DNA of 64,000 bases from Hypomesus transpacificus (GCF_021917145.1 NC_061065.1:7032313-7096312), one strand, 5' to 3'. Numbered from the stretch's first letter, positions 1 through 14,000 are shown. Numbers and translations: made by a program. The notes: generated from the sequence alone by a model not told the origin.

Positions 1-1541
1 ATTACAGTTACTGAGGATTAAAAGCAGTTTGACAGTTGACTGTGAAAAGTAAATAGAATAGGATTGAGACAATGTGTAGACTACACTGAGCAGATTGCTT
101 AGGACTCACTATCAATATAAATGATCCCCGATAATTTATCACATATTGCACTCTTATTATTATACTCTTTTTTGTGTAATAAGAACCCTTTCCTCTCCTG
201 ACTTCCCCACCCCTTTGATTAGGCTGCGTCTCCTTCACAGTCCTTGGTGATGCCTCTACCTGGAAAGGCCAGATTTAGCATGAAGAGGTGGATCAATAGG
301 AAGATATCATCAAAAACGTGGAACTGAACAACAGGTTTAGAGGTATTGACTTTGGACGTTGGAAGCTTTTGAAAGCCATGCTTCACTAGAGTTTAGTGGC
401 CGGATTTGGCCTTAGGGACTTCTTTAACAGACCTTTACAGGGTTCTAACCTATCAAAGTAAGAAAAAGCATTTGCCCCAGAGAGAGACAAGGACAGAGCA
501 AGTGAGGGACAGAGCAAAGGAGACTAAGTGCTTGGGGATAAGATCACATAAACATCTACCCTTGAATGAGACTACACACAGTTCCATATATAATGGTGTG
601 AAACATGGCTTACTATACATTTACTCATTATCCATATCATCAATACGACCATCAAAACAATCACAGGAAAACTTGTACAAATACCATGTACAGGTTGCGG
701 TGCAGATCAATGTTTTTTCACCCTGCATGAACTGTACTGCACCCTCATGGGACAGTTCCAAAGGGAGTGGACATAATAGAAAGTAGACTGTCTCGTTGTT
801 GTCCACCGTAGAGCATAAGCTTATTGATGCAAGGCAGGGCCAGGACACAATCCCATCTCCATTCCACTACGACAAATAAGTCCAAAATGATGGGATTTAA
901 CAAGATCAAGATAATACAAATCGTTTTATGTAAGGCAAATGCCATTTGACTAAATATATAATGTAGAAATAACCCACTATGAACTTAACATAGACTGTCG
1001 TCTCTGTTTTGCATGTTTAAGCTTTGTCCTCTGGGATTTAAAGCCACATCTAAAGCGGTCTAACGTAAATGTGTATTTTTTTTACACAAATCTCCCTTTG
1101 ACAAAATCCATTTATGACGCAGTATTCATGGTGCTTCCTGCCTCAATGAACTGTGTTATACAGATAACAGTGATGCATCGTTCCCTTCAGATATTCTTTA
1201 TAATACAAACACATACTGGTTAAATATTGACCTATCTAAATCTGATTGAAATAAATGTAATGCAAGATTACAGTGGCATTTGATCGTATCAAAAAGTGCA
1301 GGAATTAATTAGAAGTCCAAACAGGCGGGTTTGCTGTGACACATTTTTAAACAAATCAGAGTTATTTGAAGCATGGGAGGCCACACATGGTTACATAATA
1401 CAAATGAACGTACATTCCTTTAATCACAACTTTATTACATTATGCATATCTGAGAATCTAAACTGATTCATAAAACACATTATGTATGCCATAACTTTTT
1501 ATTCAACAGCCCAATGGCTCTAGTTAAACAGTCAGATTATC

Positions 1542-1641
1542 NNNNNNNNNNNNNNNNNNNNNNNNNNNNNNNNNNNNNNNNNNNNNNNNNNNNNNNNNNN
1601 NNNNNNNNNNNNNNNNNNNNNNNNNNNNNNNNNNNNNNNNN
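1542..1641. other. Assembly gap (100 N)
   Basis: Exactly 100 N, the usual placeholder for a scaffold gap of unknown length. The flanks show no shared repeat. Confidence 0.98.
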
Positions 1642-1806
1642 AACCCTTCTGAGACTCAGACCACCATTCCACGGCTTTAACAGTGAGAGGACGCTTTGCT
1701 GGAGAGTGCTATCTAGACTTCCCTCAGATAAACCTCCCTCCTGAGAAACAGCCGGAATGTAAGACTAATCCCAAGCTGCCAAAATATTGTTTCTGTTAAG
1801 GTAAGA

Positions 1807-1862
1807 AAGAGAGAGATGGGGGAAAGAGAGAGAGAGTGGAAGAGAGAGAGAGAGAGAGAGAG

Positions 1863-1957
<95 letters not shown>

Positions 1958-2030
1958 AGCAAGAGAGAGAAAGAGCGAGCGAGCGAGAAAGGAAAAGAGA
2001 GAGAAAAAGAGAGATGACAGAGAGACCATA
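1807..2030. repeat. (GA)n microsatellite and GA-rich flank
   Basis: The core at about 1867-1952 is a nearly pure GA dinucleotide run, flanked by interrupted GAGA/GAAA sequence. It ends about 65 bp from the donor side of the mmut exon at 2095-2262, in the intron leading to the unseen last exon. Confidence 0.95.
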
Positions 2031-2094
2031 AATATATCCATCAGCGGGGAGACAGGAATTGACACGTCTTGATCCTCCGGAGGACAGAGGTTAC

Positions 2095-5000
2095 CTGTGG
2101 TGGAATGACGCCCCCGCAGATGACCAGGATGTCGGGGCGGTTCAGGTTCCTCAGCTCCTTGATGAGCTCGGGGACTAGCGTCTTGTGGCCCGCAGCCAGG
2201 GTACTGACTCCCACGCAGTGCACATCAGCATCCACAGCCTGCTGGGCCACCTCAAGCGGAGTCTGCTCTCAAGAGGGAACACAGGACAAAACGTGACTGA
2301 GACTCACACTAAGGATTTAAGGACAAATGGTTCATGATGAAAGACAGTGACTTTCAGGTCATTTTTGTTGTCAGGGAGACAACAAAGTTAAGCCCGGAAA
2401 GGATCCTCAGACCAACTCAATATGGTCCTTTACCAAGGACAAACCGTTAATCTGACAGCCGCCTTGAAAACTACTGGAGAAAAATAGATCTGTGAAGCTA
2501 CACAGGTGCAAATGAATTAGATTCCACTTAACAGCCATCAATACCTTAAGAAAAGCCTGTTTACATGTAGGTTCACCTAAAATGACATGAATTAGCCATA
2601 AAAAATAGCACGCCAGGCGTGAACCTACAGGGAAGCTGTCCCAAGGGCAGGCAGAGGACACAGGTTAGTGAGCGCTGGATGTGTGATGATGCCTTTTTAT
2701 CAAGGATCCCAAAAAGTGTAACAACAGGAGGAAGACGCATCACAACATGTAAATACTGCGAGGTGAAGTCTTCACTTCAATGACGTCTCGGAGGAGCGAT
2801 GACGCACACACGTGGCAGTTATGAAACCCAGGTTCCAGTCATGTAAGAGACACACACGGGTCACACTCACCCGTCTGAACAATCGGCTGGCATTTCCCTT
2901 GGTCACGTACTCGCAATTTTGATGGTATTTCTGATTGATGGATTTTTTTTTACTGTGTATGTACAAAAATAAATAATGACTTGGCTAGAGCAAGTTTAAT
3001 CTTTGGCTGTGGTAGGAAGTAAAATAAGGTTGATGGATGACAGCTAGAGATTTGATTTAGACAATAGTTGAGACTTATCTTGGCGACACAGGGTCACACA
3101 CATCTCAACTCTGAATTGGAAGTCATTACACATTAGATTTGACACAAAGTCATACAAAGACATGCTTCTGTCACTAACGTCAGCGAAAAGATAAGAACCC
3201 TAACAGACGGTATCGTACGTCCTTCTTTCAACTTCATCCAAATGCGTACGATCTCTATCAAAGTCGTTTAAGGAAACGTCTCTATTGAAACTTTCGCTTT
3301 AACTGAATTTATTAGATTTGCTGACCAGACTCCAAGACCACGTTATCGCTCTGTCACAGCCATAATACTGTTTAGATGTCTCACCCGAGTGTACGAAGCA
3401 GACACTACCGTACCAGCAGCCCCCCACACACACACCATCAACTTGTGACCTCACTCTGTAAGGAGACAAATGATCTCGAGCATCGTTCTAGAACACTGCA
3501 AGGGTCAATGTAAATATGAGTCAAGAACCTGAAAAGCTGGCTGAGAGAAGGTAAAGCAGAGAGACTGGGCTCTGGGGGCAAGCAGCAAGAGATAAATTGC
3601 CATACTTCACTGCATGGAAGGTTTTCCCTGGTGGTCCAGCTAATTGTCAGTCTCTCTGTCTCTCTGTATCTCTCTCTCTTGAAGAGGAAGAGGTTAGGGA
3701 GGCCGAGAATGTTAATGATACCTAGCCAGTAGAAAAAAGGAAATGGGCACTTTGCATGAACAAAAGGGAGGGATTAGTGATATTTTCCAAACTTGTGTGA
3801 AACACTAGCTTAACTCCAAGGTATTCTCCATTGATCTGCAGAGCAGCTGTGTTCTTCATTTGTGGGGAATGTTTTGGCTTGGTCTACAGAGGCTATTTTA
3901 TCTCGTTAGACAGCATTAAACATGAGTATGGCTCTTGTATATATCCCTACAGCTGCTCACTGTAATACAGAGTAATAAACAACCTCGTTGGAATAAATGT
4001 AACCTCGGGCCCCCAGCGCCTCAGATGATACAGGCCATCGCTGTCTACAACACCACACAACATTTCATAAGGGAATGGGTATAGCTCAGTAGTGTAGCTT
4101 CAGACTGGTCTAGTAGTTGCACACAGGGCTAAAAACTAACAGCGTCCCGTCAAAAAAACTTTGCCCCCCCCCAAAAACGTTTTTAAAACCTTTTTTTACC
4201 ACTACCACACCAATAATTGCGTTAGCCCCACCACAAAACAAGCAAGACAATTTTGTATTCTCTTGTGTATGTATTCACATTGAAATTCAGATATTGATTT
4301 GAGCCCCTCGACTGTATGGATTAATTAAATAGTGTCGGAAATAACCTAGACCCATGTCAGGATGTCAAAAACACAAGAATTTACATTTTGGGACAGGTCA
4401 AGTTCAGTTTGGGACGATTCATTTTGCACTTCAGGATGGTACTGGGACAGTGAGGACAAAAGTTAGTTGCGAGCCCTGGTTCCAGGTTCACATCCTAGTC
4501 TGTATATCCCACTTTGGATCAACTGAATCCATTATTATTAGCATTATAAATCAAACCCATGAGCACACCATCAGCACTGTACGTGCTGACTCACCTGGAA
4601 GAGAGGTCCAATGTCCACATCAAAGCCCAGGTCAGCGAAGCCTGTGGCGATGACCTTTGCGCCCCTGTCATGACCATCCTGGCCCATCTTCGCCACCAAT
4701 AGACGAGGGTTTCTCCCCTCATGCTTTTTAAACTCAGTAACCCTGGAAACGCCATGCAAGAAATGACTTTATCAGCACATACACAGTAAACGTCTGTGAT
4801 CAAGTGTCCCACCACAAAATGTCTGAATGAACACTCGTGATGCCAAATTACAGAACATCATTGTACTGTACAAACAGGAGTCAGATGGCTGAGCGGTTAG
4901 GGAATCGGGCTAGTAATCAGAAGGCCACTGGTTCGATTTCCGGCCGTGCCAAATGACATTGTGTCCTTGGGCAAGGCACTTCACCCTACTTGCCTCAGGG

Positions 5001-8000
5001 GGAATGTCCCTGTACTTACTGTAAGTCGCTCTGGATAAGAGCGTCTGCTAAATGACTAAATGTAAACAAATGCGACATACTCTACTTTGCTGTTCTCAAA
5101 AGGATGAGGACTATGAAAATGATGCACATGATTATCTAAATACCTAACACAGCATCACTCAAGGGCTGCATTTTCTTTTTAAATATAAAACCTTGTTTAC
5201 GAACACCTTCATAATCAGATTAAAGAGAGGCATCATGAAGCCTTGTAAGCCAGTCCTAGTCTCACAGGTAGTTGTCCATCTTACCTGTTGTTGGTCAGCG
5301 AGATTTCCTCGTTTTCTCCGTACTCGCTGCGATAGGCTCCGCTCACCATCCTGGTGCTGGCTTTGTGCTCTCCAAACACAGTCTTCATGGCATCTGTGAT
5401 CTCCCCGACTGAACACCTGTTTAAGAGAACATGTTCCCTCGCAAGGATTATAAAGACAAACCAGTGGAAAAGGACTAGAGCCAAGCTAGGAGCATTCTAG
5501 AACCCGACTAGAACCATACCAAAACCATTCTAGAGCCAAGCTAGGAGCATTCTAGAACCCGACTAGAACCATACCAAAACCATTCTAGAGCCAAGCTAGG
5601 AGCATTCTAGAACCCGTCTAGAGCACGACGGGTCTGGGGTTTGGGGGCGTACCTGGCCCGTGCTGCGTCCACAGCCAGGCCCAGGAGGTTCCCCTCTCGG
5701 GTGCGAGCGCACTCCTCGATGGCTGCCAGACACGCCCTGGCCTTCTCTGCATCACGGCTCGCTCTGACCTGCGGGAAGAATAGCCACAACATTAGCATTA
5801 AGTCTTGGTCCAGCCTTTACAAGGAGGACATGGCCTGTGTGACATACTGAGACTGTATCCGTCTCACGGTACACTTTGTGTGAAGTGTGTGTTTCTAATT
5901 AGCCCCTGTGGCACAACAGCTGAAACTGAAACAACATCAGTTGTTGGGCAATTAGGCTTGGCTGTAGATCTCTCTATTACAGGGCTGTGCTAAATGTGTA
6001 CGCCACCAGTTTCTACAAATCAATGTCCACACAGACCCTGCTGAAAAAATACAGGCAGGTAGGCGGACAGAGAGAGAAACAGATGGACGTTCAGAGAACA
6101 GACAAGAAGACAGACAGGTAGACACACAGAATGAGAGACAGACAGGAAGATTTATCATTATATAAGGAGTTTATCTTACCTCAGGATGAAGCTAACAGAT
6201 GGTTCATGTTCATCAGGCATTTAAAACCTTCTACCTAAAGTCTTTCCATATCAAATCTCAACAACTAGTCCCTCAACCAGCCCGCCTCTGCCTTCATTAA
6301 CCGAACCTACACTTGTCTGAGAGTCTGACCAGCCGTTTCCCTGAGAGACAAAAGCGTGAAGAGGGAGGGATGTAAACTTGATACATCCGTGCTGCTCTTC
6401 TCTCAGGTCAACCCTGTTTGATGTCTTCTCTCAGGTCAACCCTGTTTGATGTCTTCTCTCAGGTCAACCCTGTTTGATGCTAAGTGACCTTTCAGGAGAG
6501 CCAGATAGACAGACCTTGCCTCGTGGCCTGCAGCATTAGCGTGGTAGAACCTGGCTTCCCGGACACTGGTGCTCCAGAGCCAATGTGTACAGCTCCTAAT
6601 GCACATCAAATGGATTTGATTCTAAACTGCCTAATCCCTTTGTGCTCAACAAATGCAACAAGACTATGCAAAAAAAAAAAAGAATAATTTCGCCCGGAGG
6701 AGATAATCCTACTGTTCATCCAATCGCCTCTCACCCAGGCAGACACCATGTAAAAGAGATCCCAACTTTGGCAATATGTGCCAGCCTGCAGCTGTATGCC
6801 TGGGAGCTCATGTTGGCTTACAGATGCATTTTGAATCACAGCGGTGGAGGAATGAAAATGTACAATGTACAATAATAAATCAGAGTGGATGAAGCCATCT
6901 GCCTGCTAGCAATCCAAATCCATGTTCCTGACACCAGATAGTAGGAAACAAAGAATTCTACCGAGGATAAACAGGTCAAGGATGCAACACAGGAGCCTGA
7001 GGAGTAACCTTTCCTTCAGCGGATCAGATTTACACACGTTGGACCACAGATTGGATGATTCTTATCTAAGCTTTTCAGGGCCAAACAATAGCGTAGCTTT
7101 CCTTGGAGAGATAAAGGTTGTCATTAAATGTAATACACAAACTGCAAATGTTTACTCTTCGACAGGTCTGCAAACACCTTTGTAAGCAGAGATTTGTTAA
7201 AATCTCGACCGTAGGTCAGCGTTTGCTGACCTGTCGAAGAGTAAACATTAGGTTTCTTAAATACTACAACAATACGCGGGAAGATCCCAATACAAACGGA
7301 TTTGTTTACCTTTGAAAACGTCTCTGGACCAATAAGAACAGCGTATTGATCTAATTATACTACTAGTATATAAGGAACTAGTTTATTTCTAGAGAGCCGT
7401 TTCTTCTCATGTGAAAGCCGAACACCATAATCGGGTCTTATGACCCAAATTTATCGTTGAACAGGAGACTTAGAAAACAGCATCATGTAAAGCACTGCAT
7501 TTGCTATGGAGGGTTATGATCAAATGGCATTACGGCTGAAAACATTTGGAGTAGTGCGGATTAGGTGAAATATAATCAAATTATCCAAATGATTTATTTC
7601 AGTTGCATTGCAGAGACACATAGCCCTATATTCTGTGTATCTGTGAGTCCTTTGTATTGCTGATAATTATATAACCTCAATGTTATAACTCAGCACAGAT
7701 AATGGTATTATCTTTGTTGAGTTAAAAACCTCTTATTTTACTTCCTGACTCTTATCCAACATCTCTATGAATTTTGGTTTGTGTTTTTGTCAGCTGAAGT
7801 GTTGAAATTTCAGTTTAGGAGAAGACAGCGGTTTGTTGAAACATGTTTAGCTGAACCCTGTTAGAGATCTGAGCAGTATATTGTGGAGCACAGCAATTCA
7901 ATCTAAACCTCAATTCACCTTTCCATAGATAACCATCTGCAGCAAGGTCGACTCCTTAATCGACTCCTTAATCAAACCTGAACCTGAACCCTGATACATC

Positions 8001-11000
8001 TGATGAGGTTATTTTTGGCAAACATTCCTTTGCTGGTCTAATACCACAGATGGAACATATGATCAAGCGTGTTTGTTTGAACTCTTAACACGAGTTCAAA
8101 CAATGTTGCATGGATGTGTTTGTGAGCAAAATGGTAAGACTATCGCTGGAGCTGTGATGTGCTCTAACAAGACAGACAGACACAGACCCTTGTGAGCGTA
8201 CTATGTTACTCACGTTCTTCAGTTTGTTGATCTGTTTATTGCGCACGCTGGTGTTGTCTATAGCCAGCACTTCCACCGTCTCCTCCGTCTCCAGACGATA
8301 CTTGTTCACACCCACAATGACCTCACTACCTGTGGAGGCCAATCATGAGGAGACACGTTCTGGATCAATAAGACGACCAAGAACACGCACACACACACAC
8401 AGACACACACACACACATCTGCTACCTGAGCAGCACCAGCTACAGCCAGCTGAAAGCATGGGAACATCTGTGTTTGTTTTCGTCACAAGAGACTAAATCC
8501 CGATTTTACACAGAAAACACCCATGAGTAGGGGGGGGGGGGTCACTTTCAAAGCTAGACAGTAGCCAGTTTGCTCCCAATGGGTTCACTTGGCAAGGAAC
8601 ACTGACAGATCCCAAGTCACCTCATTCCTCCACCTCTCCCACTCCCCCCTCCCTCAAACCCCCCCCCCCCTCTTCACAGGCCTGGCTCTGTGAAGAGGGC
8701 AGCAGCAGTTGGAAGGGCTCTCTCCCCCTCTCTCCCCCCCTCTCTCCCCCCTCTCTCCCCGTCTCTTCCCCCCTCCCTCTCTCTCCCCCCCCCCCCTCTC
8801 CCCCCCCCCCCCCCTCTCCCCACCCTCCCCCCTCTCTCCCCCGTCTCTCCCCGTCTCTCCCCCTCTCTCTTCACAGGCCCTGGCTCTGTAAAGAGGGCAG
8901 CAGCAGTTGGAAGGGCTCCCCTGCGTGCCACATGCTGGCTAACCCCTGCCATGTTCACAAAGCCAATCCTCTGCCATCTGACGCCAGCCGGGGGTCCTCG
9001 CTGGGATGAAAGGCACAGATGAGGGAGATGGAGCCAGGATTTCAGGGGGGGGGGGGATGCGTGTTTGTGGTCAAACAGGTGTGAATACTGAGAAAACCAA
9101 TTCAACCCCATGAGATAGTCAAGTAACATGACATGATATTAAAGTGATAAGAGAATTGTATACTATATTGACAGCACTGGGCAGAAGTCTTAGGCCCCCA
9201 AGATTTGTGACGGATATTGCTTGTCTTTATTAGATTTTTGTCCTCTATATATGTGTGTTTAGTGAGACAGGAATAAGAGCATGGATCTTGTTGCTATGGT
9301 GTTTGGATTTGGGATGTAATTTCTCGTCTGGTTAAGACAACATGACAACGAGCCTGGCCCCAATAAAGCTTCAGCCTTTAGTCGAGGCCCATTCTCCAAG
9401 GAGAGCCACAGAAGATGAATAGATCGACAACTGAAATCCAACTAAATCCCAGAATTAACATGCACACACACTTGAAGCCCACACTTGACAACAATTCCCT
9501 TATCATTAGCCTCTTAATCCCAGCCACATCACACCATCTGTGTAAACACACCCTCAACACACACCACACACACACACACACCTGCACAAAGTGTGCGACT
9601 CCTTCCATAGCAGGTATTATTTAAGGCCAATGATGAACGTGTGAGACCAGGGAACGGAGTGTGCAGTAGGCAGAGCTTGTAGATGGCTTCTGCTGGGCTC
9701 CCCAGAGAGGCCCCTGCAGAGGCAGGGCCTCAGGCTGGCCCGCAGCCACGCCAGCCAGAAAATTGCTGTTAAAATTCATATATGCAAACTGTGTGTACGA
9801 AGGACTATGTGGAATTCATATGAGAATGGAGAGTTTTACAGTCCACTTTAATACATATGTCCGCTTCGGCGCATTCAGGATGTGATTGAGAGCTGCTGTG
9901 GAATTTAATGGGAATCTGAACGTTTGAGGATGAGGAGGGCAGACACGGGGTCAGATCGCACACAGAGAAATGTGTGAGTAGCCTGGGGAGACCTCTAACG
10001 CCCCCCCCCCCCCCCCCCCACCCCCCCCATCCTCCCTCCAGTATCTGGGGACAGATGTGAGGCAAGTCCCGGAGGGTGTGCTAACTCGCTGCTCTCATCA
10101 CACACGGGTCCCTTGGAGAAAGCAGAAACCGTTGGGCATCCGTAGCCCGCTGCCTTGCTTCTCAGGGACTGGCGTGGTCAGCGACAATGCTGATGCCATC
10201 TGCTGAACGAGAAGACCACAACAGCTGGCAGCTCTGCCCTCCAACTCGACTCTAAATGAAGCATGTGACTAATTGGTGGTTGTGCTATTTTGGAAACTGT
10301 ATGGGTCTGGGTGTAGGTCTGGAGGTTCTCTGGGGCGGGAACAGAGAGTTTGGGGTGTGCTCAGGCCCTTGTGCATGACTACACATCAACACGACTGACT
10401 GAAGAGCACTCTACATCCAGTAACCCACGACTTTCTATTGAATGTATTCAGTGGACAGTTTGAAGGTCCTTTCGAGGTGTTCTGTTGTCCTTTTCAAAGA
10501 AGAAGGCCTTCTAAAGAAAAACATTGTGTTCTGAAAGAGCATGAAATATGGTTGCATAGTGTCTGGTAAATAAAGACATGGTTGGTGGGAACTAACCAGT
10601 AACCTTCTGTGCACTTCTGATTCTTGACTATCTGTTGTGCTTACTTTATGAGCTGCTTCTTTGTCCCTTTAGTTTAACGCATGTGCTGAATGAAACAATA
10701 TCCCTCCCCCTTCCCCCCAAAAAAGTTTAATGAAATATTGAGTGGATGCCTTCTGCCTGACTGGGCCCCCAGTCTGCCTTGGGGGAAACACTTACCTTAA
10801 AGGGTCGTGGAGGAGAGGGAGAGAGCAGGTGAGAGAGAGCAGGAGAGAGAGAGCAGGAGGGAGAGAGCAGGGGGGAGAGAGCAGGGGGGAGAGAGCAGGA
10901 GAGAGAGAGCAGGAGAGAGAGAGCAGGAGGGAGAGAGCAGGAGGGAGAGAGCAGGGGGGAGAGAGCAGGAGAGAGACAGCAGGAGGGAGAGACCAAGGGG

Positions 11001-14000
11001 GAGAGAGCAGGTGGGAGAAAGCAGGAGGGAGAGAGCAGGAGGGAGACAGCAGGAGGGAGAGAGCAGGTGGGAGAGAGCAGGAGAGAGACAGCAGGAGGGA
11101 GAGAGCAAGGGGGAGAGAGCAGGTGAGAGAGAGCAGGTGAGAGAGAGCAGGAGGGAGAGACCAGGAGGGAGAGAGCAGGTGAGAGAGAGCAGGAGGGACA
11201 GTTAGGTCAGGCTGGTACAGTGTGCAGTACCTGAGTCTATGCGAGCCTGTCTGCGGGCAGCACACTCCTCTATGCGTAGTTTAGGAATGCCCTCCGCCAC
11301 AGCCCGGGCCATGCCCCCCATCTCCTCAATCTCACTGATGAACTCTTAACACTTACCTTAAAGGGTCGTGGAGGAGAGGGAGAGAGCAGGTGAGAGAGAG
11401 CAGGAGAGAGAGAGCAGGAGGGAGAGAGCAGGGGGGAGAGAGCAGGGGGGAGAGAGCAGGAGAGAGAGAGCAGGAGAGAGAGAGCAGGAGGGAGAGAGCA
11501 GGAGGGAGAGAGCAGGGGGGAGAGAGCAGGAGAGAGACAGCAGGAGGGAGAGACCAAGGGGGAGAGAGCAGGTGGGAGAAAGCAGGAGGGAGAGAGCAGG
11601 AGGGAGACAGCAGGAGGGAGAGAGCAGGTGGGAGAGAGCAGGAGAGAGACAGCAGGAGGGAGAGAGCAAGGGGGAGAGAGCAGGTGAGAGAGAGCAGGTG
11701 AGAGAGAGCAGGAGGGAGAGACCAGGAGGGAGAGAGCAGGTGAGAGAGAGCAGGAGGGACAGTTAGGTCAGGCTGGTACAGTGTGCAGTACCTGAGTCTA
11801 TGCGAGCCTGTCTGCGGGCAGCACACTCCTCTATGCGTAGTTTAGGAATGCCCTCCGCCACAGCCCGGGCCATGCCCCCCATCTCCTCAATCTCACTGAT
11901 GAACTACACAGGGCAACACACACAAACACACGTACTAACATGGAGCAAATCTCTTCTACACAAGTTGGAAAAAACGAAGTTCTAAGCAGTGGAGAAGTGG
12001 CCCTTGACCCTCCTGACCCCTGACCTTTAGGGCGGTGTTGTAGACGTCATCTGTCAGGGCCTCCATCATGTGGGATCCGCCCCATGGGTCGGCCACGTTG
12101 GGTATCCCAGACTCCTCCTGGATGATGATCTGGGTGTTGCGGGCGATGCGGGCGCTCTTGACCGTGGGCAGACCCAGAGCCTCGTCAAACGAGTTGGTGT
12201 GGAGTGACTGGGTCCCCCCGAACACTGCTGCCATGGCCTCGATCACAGTCCGCACCACGTTGTTGTAGGGGTCCTGGAGGGGGGCGCAGACAGAGCCCTC
12301 TGGGTCTAGCACTGACACTTAGGACAGACACTCCACATGGAAGTGGCTTCATACCACATCCACATTCAGATCCGCCTGAATTCACTGACGCTGAAGACCA
12401 TCATGTCTGTTAGAACAGCTAATCTGATGTTATATGTCTGTGAAAACCCCATGCAGGATCCCATGGTGCCAGTGTTGGCTGCAGGTACCTGTTCAGTGAG
12501 AGACCATCCTGAGGTCTGGCAGTGCGTTCTGAGGAGGAGGGACTTGGCCATCTTGGGCTGGAAGTTCTTCTTGATCAGCGTGGCCCAGAGTCGCCGCCCA
12601 GCCCGCAGTTTGGCTATCTCCATGTAGAAGTTCATGCCAATGCCCCAGAAAAAGGACAACCTGACAGGACAGAGGGAGGGAGGGAGTGTGCGTGTGAGAG
12701 AGATTTGTCTAAAAACATGCATCTTCATGTCAAGAGACAATTCATTCTGTCAAAACACTTCAAAGAACTAAATTAATGAATTCAGGATTGGGCCAGCCTC
12801 CAACTTTATAAGACCCTTTTCTCTGTGAACGACCTACGCTTCAAGTTAAGGCTCTGTCACTATAGACTGGATGATGAGGATGTTTCAAGATCACCACCCT
12901 CCCACAAACCAGGAAGTGTCTGTGTGATTGGCAGATTAGCTCCAGTTTGCTGCAGAGAGCAAATGGAAGGAGGATAAAGGGAGGAAGAGGGAGGGATGAC
13001 GAGGGCTGGCATGTAGCTTATGACGCATAACAGAACACTCAGAACAAAACAAAGGAGTTTGAGTGAGATGGTGAGGTCAGTGAATATGTAGTTTCTCTTC
13101 AGCACCTTGGGAGAGAGACACATCTCACGACTGAGCTCTCCTTCCCTGGCGGTCTGCAGTGTACTATCTGATCTGGAGGACTGTCACATGGCTCCACAGG
13201 GCACAGTGGAGACAGGCAAACTCAAGACAACAGACAGAGACTGTGGGAACATAACTGAGACTGTGTGACTGCTCTGGGCATTATAAGCCCATCCATTACT
13301 TTCACACATGGGTTTTTGTGAAGTTATGATCTTGATACAGATCTTATGACCAGGGCTGTGGGAAGCGGGGATGCTGATAAATAAATGAATTCAATTGAGT
13401 TTTAGACAAAGAAAGGTAGCTGAATATTCATTTCTCATATCAAGGTCGGCAATGAGCACCACGGACAGCGTACAAGCATTCCACACAGTCAAGCCAACGG
13501 CCTTTATCTGATGGACGATTTTTGAAAAGAATAACCGGCCATGTAGAGTTGCTGCTACTGTCGTGTTGGCCGCAGCCTGTCTGAAGTAGATTGACTAGCG
13601 AGGTGAATAGCAAATGGGATGTGAGATGAGCGGTTACGTGACACTGACACACTACATTCAGAAAATATTTTTTTTTCAAATAGGTTAAAATAAATATTGA
13701 AGTCACTCATTGTTGTAAATACAAGTTAGCTTGTTAAAGTCTTTCACGATCGTAAATGGAGGCTTTGACTACGTCACTGTTGTTATGGTTACTTATTTAA
13801 GATATTTTGTACAGGCTCCTGTGTAGCAAGCGGAATAATTTAGAATGGTGAAAAGACAGATTTTCTGCAATGACGCAGTAGGTGTACGTTATCACCCTAT
13901 AATGTACACCCCTGCAGCCAATCAGAATTGAGTATTCACCCAGACCATGGTATAAGCATCTATATATTAGTTCAGATTCCCGCAAAGACTGCGGCATGTA

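Larger units (their letters stand above)
1..2094. other. Left-edge non-coding stretch with assembly gap
   Basis: No coding exon is visible. A run of 100 N (1542-1641) marks a gap of unknown real size. A long (GA)n tract with flanking GA-rich DNA runs from about 1807 to 2030. The missing last mmut exon should lie on the minus strand to the left of 2095. I searched both sides of the gap by eye for its conserved DYEFLFEVG start and did not find it. Confidence 0.8.

Noticed and set aside
1796-2065. Ser-Leu repeat open frames
   Set aside because: Translation of (GA)n / (CT)n microsatellite.
4877-5067. Possible tRNA genes at the SINE heads
   Set aside because: The A and B boxes belong to a SINE. 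The four copies share a non-tRNA body and tail, and the cloverleaf is degenerate.
10792-11265. Long Leu/Ser-rich open frames on both strands (also 11353-11826)
   Set aside because: They are products of the 14-bp GA/CT minisatellite, open in several frames at once, with no homology.
11231-11342. Calling mmut a pseudogene because of the duplicated exon
   Set aside because: All other exons are intact and in phase, and using a single copy gives a normal protein.
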